A stretch of 64,000 nucleotides of DNA from Enterococcus sp. BWR-S5 (lineage in GTDB: Bacteria > Bacillota > Bacilli > Lactobacillales > Enterococcaceae), in assembly GCF_016745255.1 (NCBI RefSeq), contig NZ_JADOEQ010000009.1, positions 113,436 to 177,435 of the forward strand, in the 5' to 3' direction. Positions 20,717-30,087 of the stretch are shown here, one piece after another (the first letter of the stretch is position 1; each line of letters starts with the position of its first letter). The notes beneath the pieces were generated by a model. The model had not been told where the DNA came from, did no database searches, and saw only the letters and a list, made by a program, of their open reading frames with translations. The translations under genes and the position numbers were made by a program.

Positions 20717-20841
20717 TTTGTCCTCATCCTAAAATTTGTCATATGTATCTCAGAGAAATTGCTCACCGCATTGTAAATTGGGAAAAGTACTGACCATCTG
20801 ACACATTTCACTATATTATCAAGAATATCCGCTCTCTAATG

Positions 20842-21555
20842 TCAAAAAATCAACTCCACTGTCCCTATAATCTCCTCTTCCGAGACGAGCCCGTATTCCC
20901 GACTATCTACAGAAAACACTCGATTATCTCCTAAAACCAGATAATATCCTTGAGGGATTACACCATTTTCCGTTCCCTGTATCTCTTCAAGTGACAAGTT
21001 CTCTGTTAATGTATAGCCTCCCTCTTGAGCAGCCAAAAGCTGGTTACCTAAAAAACGTTCTACCTTCTCTTCGCCATTAATGTACAAGCATTCATCCTTA
21101 TACTCCACACGCTCACCGGGAAGACCAATCACTCGACGAATCGTCTTTATACCATCGTTGCGTTGCGGAACCTTGAAATAGACTAAAGAGAACCGTTTGA
21201 CTTTCCCCTGTTGATAAACCATTGTACGTACCCCATCCTGCAAGGTAGGGCTCATTGCATATCCTCCTGCTTCAGGAAAGACAACAAAAAAACGAAAAAT
21301 CGGAATCAAGAGAAGGCCAAATAGAAACAAGACAAGCGTTAGCTCTACAAGAACATTCTTGAAAGATTGCCAACGCTTTTTATCATTCCTTTTCCTTGTT
21401 TGCTTATTACCTCTACTGTATCCGAAAGCAGTTTTACGCTGTTTTTTTCGCTGAGCAGACTGCTTCACCATTTTAGAAACAGTTTTTTCTTTCCTATTTT
21501 TAGAGGTATTTTGAAGGGATCTCTTTCTTGCTGTTGTCTGCTTTTTTTGTACCAT
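20842..21555 (-). CDS. Signal peptidase I-like protein lacking the Ser-Lys dyad
   Basis: A 237-residue signal peptidase I homologue. A basic N-terminal tail (1-62) and one membrane helix (about 70-92) are followed by the peptidase fold with the late GDNRVFSVDSREYG box. The motif holding the catalytic Ser reads GYAMSPTL, with Ala100 in the Ser position, and the Lys motif reads TIRRVIGLPG, with Arg140 in the Lys position. The protein should therefore be unable to cleave by the normal mechanism. A known parallel is SipA of Streptococcus pyogenes pilus islands, an inactive homologue needed for pilus assembly. The position inside a WxL locus suggests an assembly or chaperone role; this is inference. 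Confidence 0.88.
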   Translation of the reverse strand: MVQKKQTTARKRSLQNTSKNRKEKTVSKMVKQSAQRKKQRKTAFGYSRGNKQTRKRNDKKRWQSFKNVLVELTLVLFLFGLLLIPIFRFFVVFPEAGGYAMSPTLQDGVRTMVYQQGKVKRFSLVYFKVPQRNDGIKTIRRVIGLPGERVEYKDECLYINGEEKVERFLGNQLLAAQEGGYTLTENLSLEEIQGTENGVIPQGYYLVLGDNRVFSVDSREYGLVSEEEIIGTVELIF

Positions 21556-21572
21556 TTGCCCAACAACCCCTC

Positions 21573-22244
21573 TTAATTATCTTGTTTTAAGGAAGATTCA
21601 TCGATGCGAAAATGCTCCAAAACATTTTTTTGATGTGCTTTCGTCTTCTCAATATCTCCCATGTACTCTTCAATGGATTCCGGATTCTGAATACTTTCCT
21701 CCGTTACTGAAGTCAAGACTAATCCAAGTTCCTTCATCGATTGATACAATCGTTTTAGTAACAGGTACCCGTCCTTCGACAGGCGTCCATCAGGTGTCGT
21801 CGCACCATAGCTTGCCAGACGTGCGGAAAGATCGTAAACCGTCCCCTGAACCCGTTTAGGACTATCTGTTGTTGCGGCTTCATTTAATTGCTCTTCAATT
21901 GTTGTCATCAGAAAATATCCTTGTACCAATGCTTCCTTATCTTTATCAGCCAGGTTGGTCATTTGATAATACTTCAGATAATAGCCACCGCCGCCGCAAA
22001 GTCCACCTAGAAGTAAAAAGAATAGGAACAGCTTGACGGCTCCTTTCTTCTTTTTTTCCATTTTCTTGACCTGGCCTGCCCATTTTCTTCGATTTTTCTT
22101 TTTTTTCGGACGCTTCCTTTTTAGCACGGACAGCTTACGAGAGGTAAAGAAAAAACGAATCAGATACGCAAGGAAGAGCACGAGGAAAATCACTGTTGCC
22201 GCAATCAGACCGATTAGCAGCCAATCCAGCATTTCCAACCCCAT
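21573..22244 (-). CDS. Two-segment membrane protein of the WxL locus
   Basis: A 223-residue protein with an N-terminal membrane helix (about residues 5-28), a highly basic Lys/Arg-rich cytoplasmic stretch (about 35-67) and a second helix with a Gly-rich end (about 70-88). A helical outer domain of about 130 residues follows (GYFLMTTIEEQLNEAA..., LLLKRLYQSMKELG). It has no known catalytic motif. The ATG at 22244 lies 8 nt after AGGAG and is preferred to the ATG two codons upstream. It is packed between the WxL-interacting protein gene (33 nt) and the inactive signal peptidase gene (17 nt), so it probably works with them in surface assembly. Confidence 0.75.
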   Translation of the reverse strand: MGLEMLDWLLIGLIAATVIFLVLFLAYLIRFFFTSRKLSVLKRKRPKKKKNRRKWAGQVKKMEKKKKGAVKLFLFFLLLGGLCGGGGYYLKYYQMTNLADKDKEALVQGYFLMTTIEEQLNEAATTDSPKRVQGTVYDLSARLASYGATTPDGRLSKDGYLLLKRLYQSMKELGLVLTSVTEESIQNPESIEEYMGDIEKTKAHQKNVLEHFRIDESSLKQDN

Positions 22245-22277
22245 AATCATTTCTCCTTTCCTCTGTATCGGCCTAAT

Positions 22278-23393
22278 TTATTTTTTCTTCTCAGGTTTCT
22301 TTTTATTTTTTTTCCGTTTGGCCTTCTTGTTTCCGCCTTTTTTCTTTCTGATGAAATGAATAATTAAGAAAATCACCAGAAGAACGCCTAATACACCACC
22401 GGCAATCATCGCTATCAGCTGCCAGTTCAGACCTGGGTCCTGTACTAATGACAAATCCTGTGCGTTAAATTTTTCTGCTTCTTCATCTGTTACTGTGAAT
22501 GCTTCATCCCATTGCCAGCTGCCGCCTTTACCACTCTTCACAGAAATTTTTGCACGATAATCTCCGGGCACCATTGCTTCACCATTCAGCTCCACCGGAA
22601 AATTAATCATTGAATTTGGTGCCATTCGCATCTGCGATTTCTTCGTATCATAAAGAACCGCCTCGCTGCCTTCTTTGGTAATTTGCACCTCTACTGTCAT
22701 ATCATCTACGTAGATTGGTTGAATATTAGAAAAGTTAACCATAAAAGCATTTCGATAATTTGATGTTGCCGGATATACTTGGTTAAACCCTAACTCTTCA
22801 GAAATATTCTCAATATCCGTTGGATCTTGTTGACTCAGGAGCATCCCAACCATATAAGCAATCTTATTCACAACCATTGTTTCAGATTCTGCTTCCTGCC
22901 CTTTACGTAAAAGACGAATTCCTCCGGAAATATAGCCTTCAAAAGAGGTTTCCGGCATTTTGATTGTGATGTCCAACATCTTTTCCTCACCAGGCGCAAG
23001 TACCACTTCTTCCGGCGCTGAAACAACCTCTGTAAACGGAAACTTCAATGACGCATCATTTTCAATCTTATTCGGACCATATTCAATAACGCCGCCGCCA
23101 TTGGTTACGGCTCCATTCAAGGCAACTTCAATAGCTACCTCTACTGCGCTCGGGTTAGTTAGACGAATCTGAACTGTCTGCTCCTGACCTGGAGCCAGCT
23201 TCAGATTATAATAACCAACAGAAGGGTCTACTTGATTTTCAGGCTTAATAACTTCATAGCTGAATGTTGCACCCTCTACTTGAGCTTCTTCTGCCGCTGT
23301 TCCTGTCTCCTCTCCATAGCTGATTATTGGAGAAGCTATAAATAAACTAATTATGTATAAAATAACTAAAATGGATTTATATATTTTCTTCAC
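22278..23393 (-). CDS. WxL-interacting protein (DUF916 and DUF3324)
   Basis: A 371-residue exported protein with a signal peptide (1-27). DUF916 follows (starting FSYEVIKPENQVDPSVGYYNLKLAPGQ), then DUF3324 (about 175-315), a membrane helix (about 328-352) and a Lys-rich cytoplasmic tail. This domain pair marks the protein partner of WxL proteins in Lactobacillales cell-surface clusters (CscA type), which binds peptidoglycan and WxL domains. It follows the two WxL genes in the same direction. Confidence 0.93.
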   Translation of the reverse strand: MKKIYKSILVILYIISLFIASPIISYGEETGTAAEEAQVEGATFSYEVIKPENQVDPSVGYYNLKLAPGQEQTVQIRLTNPSAVEVAIEVALNGAVTNGGGVIEYGPNKIENDASLKFPFTEVVSAPEEVVLAPGEEKMLDITIKMPETSFEGYISGGIRLLRKGQEAESETMVVNKIAYMVGMLLSQQDPTDIENISEELGFNQVYPATSNYRNAFMVNFSNIQPIYVDDMTVEVQITKEGSEAVLYDTKKSQMRMAPNSMINFPVELNGEAMVPGDYRAKISVKSGKGGSWQWDEAFTVTDEEAEKFNAQDLSLVQDPGLNWQLIAMIAGGVLGVLLVIFLIIHFIRKKKGGNKKAKRKKNKKKPEKKK

Positions 23394-23471
23394 TTTGCTT
23401 TTCCTCTCTTCACTTTAAGCAAGAAATCACCGAAACCGGTGATTTCTTGACTCATAAGACCTATTCGACAA

Positions 23472-24251
23472 TTAGATAGTATCTGAAAGTGTCCAAGTGA
23501 TCTCTGCAGTGTATGTTCCTTTAACAATTTTAGTGTTAGCAGGCACGCTTAAAGTAACCGCATCAGTTGTTCCATCAGCAGTAATTTCGCTATACTCACC
23601 AAACATAAGATCGAACAATCCGAAACCTTTTCCGTTTTCATTTTGAATAAGAACGTCTACTGAATCTCCTTCAGGATTCAATGAGAACACTCCACCGCTT
23701 TGAACTACAGCTTGGCTTGGTAAAGTCTGCTGGTTCGTAGTTGTAGTTAGTTTAGTATTTTTGTAGTTCAATGTTCCACCTAATACAGTTGAACCGTTCT
23801 TGAACTGACTTGTCATTGCTGCAGAAATTTTGTAGTTGTTTTCTTTTCCATCTTCTGCACGGTAGTCACGGAAACGTACGAAATGAGGCATTTCGAAGTT
23901 GCCTGAACCATCTAATTTTTCAGCTGAGTATGCTTTTACAGGCCAAGTTTTTGCTGCTGTATCAGTAGCAACCAAGTTATGCTTGTCAAAATCCATTGAC
24001 GTGATAACACGTAGTTGTAATTCCTCTGTTCCAGGGATTACATCTGGTTCAGTAAGAGTGATGTATGGCTCAGTTGTATCTGGTGGCAAGCTAAGTTCAT
24101 TTGGATCGTTTGAGTCAATTGACTGTGTAAACTCAATTTTCCCTGTTCCTTTTTCATCTTGTGTGTAAGCTTTTGTTTCTGATGCTACTGCTAGGCCAAG
24201 ACCTAAAGCAGCCAGCAAAGCTGCTGAAGCGAATTTGTAACTTGATTTCAT
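23472..24251 (-). CDS. WxL domain surface protein
   Basis: A 259-residue exported protein with a signal peptide (about 1-28) and one C-terminal WxL domain making up almost the whole mature chain. The distal motif is intact (EITWTLSDTI). The proximal motif region shows TWPVKAY instead of a strict Trp-X-Leu. The start TGTIEFTQS-like region (GKIEFTQSI) is typical of WxL proteins. WxL domains bind peptidoglycan non-covalently. It is the small WxL partner (CscB type) of the DUF916/DUF3324 protein encoded 78 nt downstream. Confidence 0.9.
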   Translation of the reverse strand: MKSSYKFASAALLAALGLGLAVASETKAYTQDEKGTGKIEFTQSIDSNDPNELSLPPDTTEPYITLTEPDVIPGTEELQLRVITSMDFDKHNLVATDTAAKTWPVKAYSAEKLDGSGNFEMPHFVRFRDYRAEDGKENNYKISAAMTSQFKNGSTVLGGTLNYKNTKLTTTTNQQTLPSQAVVQSGGVFSLNPEGDSVDVLIQNENGKGFGLFDLMFGEYSEITADGTTDAVTLSVPANTKIVKGTYTAEITWTLSDTI

Positions 24252-24284
24252 GTGTGTTTCCTCCTAAATTTCTTTTTGTTTTAT

Positions 24285-25076
24285 TTATGGCAACTCGGAC
24301 AGTGTCCAAGTTATCACCGTTTTATAAGTGGTTCCGGGTTGTTTCTCTGCTCTCCCCGGAATGTTTAAACCGATAGCAGAGTTCAAGTAAATCGGTTTGT
24401 CCCCAAAAGTACTGTCAGGAACCGGATTCCCATTGGCATCAAGTAATGGAGTCAATGTGTCCTGCTGCCCGGCAGAATTAGCTGCCGAAGCACCGAAATT
24501 AATCGCCCAGGTGCCCCCACCTGTACCAGTTGCTGCAGTTGCAAGAATCTGTGATTCCCCAACGCTCATAGTAATAACGTCCTTTTTAACCGTAGGTGCC
24601 GTCGCAGAGTCACTCATAGAGCTTGTCCAAGAATGGTCCAAAGAAATGATTGCGCCATCCAAGGTACGTCCATTTTCGTTTTCAAACTGCGCTTCCTGTT
24701 TGATAGACAGCTCCCAGCCAGATTCCTCCGCTCGGTAGTCCGATACCTGAACAAAGTTTCCTCTTGCACTGGTATCATCCTTAAACAGCTGTGCATAGGC
24801 TGAATAAACAGTGTCTTCATTGACAGCTTTATTTGTTCCAAAACGGAACTGCGGAACGAAATCAATCCTCAATGGTCCTTCAGTTTTTGGTGAATCTCCC
24901 GGATCAACAACTGTTCCCGGATTTTCTGGATCGTAAACCTGTTGTTTATCCTCTACTTCGAACTCAATCGTACCTGTTGCCGAACCTGATGTAGCTTCTG
25001 CTTCGACAGCTGCATAAACAGCTCCGAATAGAATACAGCCGCATGCAATCGATGAGAGTAGTGTCCATGTTTTCAT
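24285..25076 (-). CDS. WxL domain surface protein
   Basis: A 263-residue exported protein with a signal peptide (about 1-29) and the WxL-type opening SGSATGTIEFEVED. Both signature motifs are visible, SGWELSI in the proximal half and VITWTLSELP at the C-terminus. Its ATG overlaps the stop codon of the preceding wall-anchored protein gene (TAATG), so the two are translationally coupled. It is a paralogue of the WxL protein 33 nt downstream. Confidence 0.9.
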   Translation of the reverse strand: MKTWTLLSSIACGCILFGAVYAAVEAEATSGSATGTIEFEVEDKQQVYDPENPGTVVDPGDSPKTEGPLRIDFVPQFRFGTNKAVNEDTVYSAYAQLFKDDTSARGNFVQVSDYRAEESGWELSIKQEAQFENENGRTLDGAIISLDHSWTSSMSDSATAPTVKKDVITMSVGESQILATAATGTGGGTWAINFGASAANSAGQQDTLTPLLDANGNPVPDSTFGDKPIYLNSAIGLNIPGRAEKQPGTTYKTVITWTLSELP

Positions 25077-25447
25077 TAATGCACATCCCCCTCTTCATGT
25101 TCTTCATCCTTTTTCCGTTTCCAGAAAAAGAGAATCAGAGCAAGCGCCACAATCCCTGCACCACCAAAGGTCAGACCCTTTTTCACAATTTCACCTGTTG
25201 ACGGATACGTTCCGCCGGGCTTTGTCGTGCCACCTGGCGGCTTTTCAGTCGGCGTAGTGGTGGGTTCTGTAGTAATCGGTGTCGTTGAGTCGATAGTGGC
25301 TTCCGATTCAAATGTGATTGCCCCATTCGTCTGTACACTCGTAGACTTTTCTGAATCTTTCTCACTTGTTGCAAAAGCAGTCAGTGGCGTTAATGAAAGA
25401 AGGGAGAGTACTACAAGCAAGCTTAAAACTAATTTATTTTTCCGCAT
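25076..25447 (-). CDS. Small wall-anchored protein with a YPSTG sorting motif
   Basis: A 123-residue protein with a signal peptide (about 1-26), a short Thr/Pro/Gly-rich stalk (about 55-85), then YPSTGE, a hydrophobic segment and a basic/acidic tail (FWKRKKDEE). This is the sortase substrate layout, but the motif has Tyr in place of the Leu of LPXTG. Small LPXTG proteins (CscD type) are regular members of WxL clusters and may tether the complex. Its stop codon overlaps the ATG of the following WxL gene. Confidence 0.85.
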   Translation of the reverse strand: MRKNKLVLSLLVVLSLLSLTPLTAFATSEKDSEKSTSVQTNGAITFESEATIDSTTPITTEPTTTPTEKPPGGTTKPGGTYPSTGEIVKKGLTFGGAGIVALALILFFWKRKKDEEHEEGDVH

Positions 25448-25461
25448 GTCTTTTTCCTCTC

Positions 25462-27996
25462 CTATCGTGTATCACTAAGTACCCATAAAATTGTTGCTTG
25501 ATATTCTCCAAGTCCTTTTACGGAGCCTGCAGGAACTTCCAACTTAAAACCGGTATTACCTGAACGCCATTCATCTGAGATGTTGTACGTATCTGTACTT
25601 TGAGAACGATCAACAATTTCCTGTGCCTGTGAGCCTAAAATGAGTTCACTACTCGGATCATCGTTGACTTTCCGATAGCGAATTGCATTTTGAATAACGG
25701 TGCCGGTACCTGATTGTCTGGTTAATGGTGAATCCAGCTCAGCAGTCAAATACCACTCCGTACGCTGGTAACGATTATCCCAAATGATAAAATCCTGATC
25801 ATAAACTGGTGTATCTACTCGAATATCTTTACCCACAACATTCTCTACACCAAAATTAATTACTTTTGGTGCTTGATAAATAGCAAGAGTCCCATCGAAT
25901 ACATACGTTACAATTGTGCCGGCATCTGTTACCAGGACGGCTTTTTCATCACTTGGACGCTGATAGATTTGATAGCGTTTATCCTCAACATCACTAATTG
26001 CTGTAAGGACTGCTGCTCCTTGTACAGGATCCGTTAAATCAATTGTCTGTCCGGAAGAAAATCCATTAATCGTTACAGGCGTCAATAATTCGTCGCCGTT
26101 ACGATCAATAAATTTAACAATCACAGCATCGTCATAGACAATAATTTCCAATGGGATACTGTCAGTATTTCCAGCTTCATCAGTTAAATCGATATAAATT
26201 GTCTTTGTACCTGTTGTCGCAAAGATATCTGCCATATTCTGTCCTGCAGTTAATACAGCCGTTACATCAGCCGCATCGGAAACATTATCTGAAACTGAAT
26301 CAAACAAGTCTTTCAACCCATCTGAATCAAGCCCGGTAATTAATTCCGGTTTTCCTACAGGGAATCTCGGAGTATCTGTCTTTTCAACAGCTGTCGGTGG
26401 TGTTTTATCATTGAAGATTACCTTGATTGTTGTTTCTGCCACACTGCCATCTGCTCCAGTGACTTTCAAAGTGATTGAATATTCAGTCTCTTCGTCTTGT
26501 CCAACTGAAGAATAATTGATTGCCAGTTTTGCAGCATCTGAGGTTACATCAACAATGGAACCGGCACTATTCACTTCAATCGCGTTAACTAAGCCGTTAT
26601 TAATGATAAAGTCGCGGATTGTCCCATTCGTTACCGCGTCATTCCAATCACTGCGGTCAACACGCATGTCAGAGCCTTTTACAGCGACAGAGCCATTGAC
26701 TTCACCATCATAAACATAAATTGGAACAGCAACTGTTGCCGCATTTCCAGCTTCATCCTTAAGAATCACATCAAAGCTCTTAGTTGATGAATTGCCGGTA
26801 TCAGCAGTTGCCACTAATGCATCAAAATCTTGACCCGGAGCAAAGCTGATAGTGATATTCGCCTTCTCAGTCACATCGTCACCATAAGCCGATAAGAATT
26901 TTGTCAAATCTGTCTCACCGGTAATATAAGCAGCGTCGCCTTTAGGAACCAGAGTAAGCTTCCCTGTCCCTGTTGGAGGAACATCGTCGGTAACAGTCAC
27001 ATTGATTTTCACTGTTAAGCCTTCAGCAGTTACACCTAAAACAACCTCATAGATTCCTGCACCACTATTCGTAGTTAATGTACCCAAGTTTGTTACAGCG
27101 ACCTGATTCGTCAAGTCTGTATAGGCTTGACCGTCCAGTTTATATGCTGACTTATTGCTGTTATCCAAGATATACTGTCTCAATGCTGCTTCATCAGTTA
27201 ATCCTCGAAGCGTTGTTGCCGGAACAGTGATATCATCTGCTGTAATATCCTTATCTGCCGCTAAAACATGAAGCGTTGCTTCCCACGGTGTACTAGGATC
27301 ATTACTATTTGGTGCTGCGTTTCCATCTGCATCTACTGCTTGGTCTGCAACATCCAGACTCACAGTGTAGTCACCTACCGTTGTTACCCAGTTGTCAATC
27401 GTAGCCTGAGGGGTTGCACCATTATATGTCGCGTCCCAAATAGCAGGTGTTACCCCTTTATCCGTCACACTTGATACAAAATCAGAAGCAGCCGGTGCCG
27501 CTCCATTGACTATTACGTAGATATCTTTCGTTACGACCTCTGGTGCAGTTCTATCCAACACGACAGTTGTCGTATCGTTTTCTTTCCCATAGCGCCATGA
27601 GTGTACGCGAATGGTATCGCCAACATACAAGGTCACATCACTTGGAAGAGTAAAGACATAGTCCCCATTTGCATCCGCATTGACATGGTAGTTGTAACTA
27701 GAATCACTAGCCCAGTCATCAACCTCGTTTGTCAAATTAGCACCGCTGAGTTTCTCCTCTGTCGACGAACCAACACGAGTAATATAGAATGTCACCATCG
27801 CCAACGGATTGGTACGTCCTGAGATTTGCTGACCACTTAGAATTGTTTCGTTATCTGAAACTTCGTTTACCTCAACCTCGACATCCGGTATCCATTCATA
27901 CCACACGGTTGAAATTCTGTGTTCTGTAATTATCCTGAAAAGAGTTTTTTGTCGTTGTTGAAACACTGTTTGCAGTAACTGCTGTTGTATTAGCAC
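25462..27996 (-). pseudogene. C-terminal part of a giant WxL adhesin, separated by a frameshift
   Basis: An open frame of 844 residues without a signal peptide. From about residue 32 (WYEWIPDVEV) it reads as repeated bacterial Ig-like/DUF5011-type modules (TAPEVVTKDIYV, ...KTPPTAVEKT...) and ends in a WxL domain with TEWYLTAEL and TILWVLSDTR. The first 31 residues overlap the upstream frame and look like noise. Joined to the 672-residue frame upstream it would give one exported protein of about 1,490 residues, the large CscC-type member of the cluster. I therefore treat it as the downstream half of one disrupted gene, not as an independently started protein. A programmed shift or sequencing error is also possible. 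Confidence 0.75.
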
Positions 27997-29914
27997 CTGA
28001 GTAGGTTACCTTTGCGTTATAAATTGGTGTCCAATCAAAGTCTGAATTCTCTTTAGCTGTCGCTTGATTGCCTTTATTCCACGCATAAACCGCTTGAATA
28101 TCCGCATTAAAGCTACCGTTCATATTGACAATATTTACGTTGTCATTGCCTTGTGCGTCCAAGTCAACTCGGTAAGCATCGGCAAATGTAAATGAACCGC
28201 TGGATACAGAGAACATATTTCTCGCCGCAGTACCATCAGCTACTTTCAGATCAAAAATTCCTTTTTTTCCAATCGTAAAAGTTCCTCCGGCCACATTGAT
28301 AACGTTTGAACTAGCTCCTCCCTGATTTGATAGGGTAAAAGCTGCCTGTCCTAACGCTTCCACATCAAACTTCGAACTGGTTCCTAATTGCATCGCACTA
28401 CCTATAGAATTATCCATGTCTACTTTCAATAGACCTTCAGACCCTATATTGACTGTACTGTTGGCATCCATTCGAATAGCTGGTTTGCCATTTTGTTCAT
28501 TCTTCATGCTCAAACCTAAGTGCCCACTCTCAGCAACGTTGATTGTCGCATAGCCCTCCAAGAAAAAGCCTGAATAATAGGTTCCAGTGTTCATATTGCC
28601 ATCCATGTTGAATTGAAGATTTCCGCCGCTGGCAATAGTAGCAACCGGACGTCTTCCTGCGTTGACTGCTGCTGTTGATGCTGTCAAACGCATACCAGCA
28701 CGTGTTGTTCCTGCTGTATTCATTAACAGGTCTGCATTTTCTCCAACGTATAGCTGACCACCATTTTGAATGTTGATTCCCGCATACATAACCCCTGAAG
28801 TACCGGCATTATAACTATACGATTCACCAGAATTCCCTTTTGAAGTCATCGTCACATCAGCATTCTCACGAACTGCCGCGTAAGGAATCGCCCGTCCACT
28901 ACCGTTTGTGCCGTTAGCTACGTTATTACTAAGATAGCCTCCAATCAACAGACCATCTCCATTTTCAATATCGAATGTATTCACGCTATCTTTATCGAAA
29001 ATAACACGATGCGCTTCTAAACCAGATTGATTTGTATAAGTCGGTCTAGTTACAGTTGCGCTAACACCCGTATTGTTGACATTTTCATAAGACATCGTAT
29101 AGGAGTTTGTACTCTCCACATGGTTTGTCCCTCTGAAAATCAATGTAGATGTCCACGAAGCCGTCAGCTGTGAACCGATATAGTTGACATCTTCATAGGT
29201 AATTGTATAGAAGTTATAGCTGTTTTCCGGCCCCATAAATGCTCCATACGGATTAGTAGAATACATGGTAATATTCTTTACGTATACATTGTTTGGTGTT
29301 TGCCAAGCGGTGGCTGCAGCTTTTTCAGGAAAACCAAACGAACGAGCACCCGAATCCAATTTAAAGCCATTTCCATCAATTACGTAATCTGGACGAGTAG
29401 CTGGAGAATTTTGTCTAGCTACGCCAATTGCAAATGATGTACCAATGATATCGTTCATCAAGACAATATAATCAGCATTGTTTTTCTCCGAATATGCAAC
29501 ACCATCTACTGGATCGACACCATCAGCTGCTACAAAACGATCTGCTGTTGCAGTCCCACTTACTACTGCTTTATGCAATTGTGTCCAATTGTATACATGG
29601 ACTATCGTCGTTGCATTTTCAATCTTTCCCCAATTTGGGTCTGAATCTGATTTGTAAGATACTCCATAATCAAAATCTGTTGAATATGTGCTGGAAGATA
29701 ACGCAGTAACTGAGCGATCATCGCCAACTAATGGTAAAACAAATGATTCTGAATCTGCTTCCTCATTTTCTGATGAAGCGGGAATATCATTACCATAAAG
29801 AGAGTCGTTTGCACGAATTGGACTTACATTTCCCAATAAGAATGAGCCCAATATTCCTACAGTAACTACTGTCGCAAATAAGGATGAAGCAATTTTCTTC
29901 TTGCCTTTTTTCAT
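27896..29914 (-). CDS. N-terminal part of the giant WxL adhesin (pectate-lyase-like repeat domain)
   Basis: A 672-residue frame with a signal peptide (Lys-rich start, cleavage probable near residue 35 in SPIRAND). A right-handed beta-helix-like domain covers most of the length (IDGNGFKLDSG, GGQLYVGENADL, STVNIGSEG, GGTFTIGKKG). It stops abruptly after NRVV. In the +1 frame the sequence continues seamlessly into the Ig-like and WxL modules, so as read this half would be secreted without its wall-binding domain. The start has AAAGGAG upstream. It is the first surface gene after the regulator (173-nt gap). Confidence 0.8.
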   Translation of the reverse strand: MKKGKKKIASSLFATVVTVGILGSFLLGNVSPIRANDSLYGNDIPASSENEEADSESFVLPLVGDDRSVTALSSSTYSTDFDYGVSYKSDSDPNWGKIENATTIVHVYNWTQLHKAVVSGTATADRFVAADGVDPVDGVAYSEKNNADYIVLMNDIIGTSFAIGVARQNSPATRPDYVIDGNGFKLDSGARSFGFPEKAAATAWQTPNNVYVKNITMYSTNPYGAFMGPENSYNFYTITYEDVNYIGSQLTASWTSTLIFRGTNHVESTNSYTMSYENVNNTGVSATVTRPTYTNQSGLEAHRVIFDKDSVNTFDIENGDGLLIGGYLSNNVANGTNGSGRAIPYAAVRENADVTMTSKGNSGESYSYNAGTSGVMYAGINIQNGGQLYVGENADLLMNTAGTTRAGMRLTASTAAVNAGRRPVATIASGGNLQFNMDGNMNTGTYYSGFFLEGYATINVAESGHLGLSMKNEQNGKPAIRMDANSTVNIGSEGLLKVDMDNSIGSAMQLGTSSKFDVEALGQAAFTLSNQGGASSNVINVAGGTFTIGKKGIFDLKVADGTAARNMFSVSSGSFTFADAYRVDLDAQGNDNVNIVNMNGSFNADIQAVYAWNKGNQATAKENSDFDWTPIYNAKVTYSGANTTAVTANSVSTTTKNSFQDNYRTQNFNRVV

Positions 29915-30087
29915 TCTATAATTTCATCTCCTTTCCTTTCTTATTTTTTTGCATATCTAAAGGCAGATATACATCTATTTCAATTCCCCTTAAAAATGAA
30001 TGGTTGTGGATTAGATTTCATATTGTGTACCCTCCAACATAACCCTTCCACTTTTTCAGAAAATGAAATACCACTCTATACCAATTG

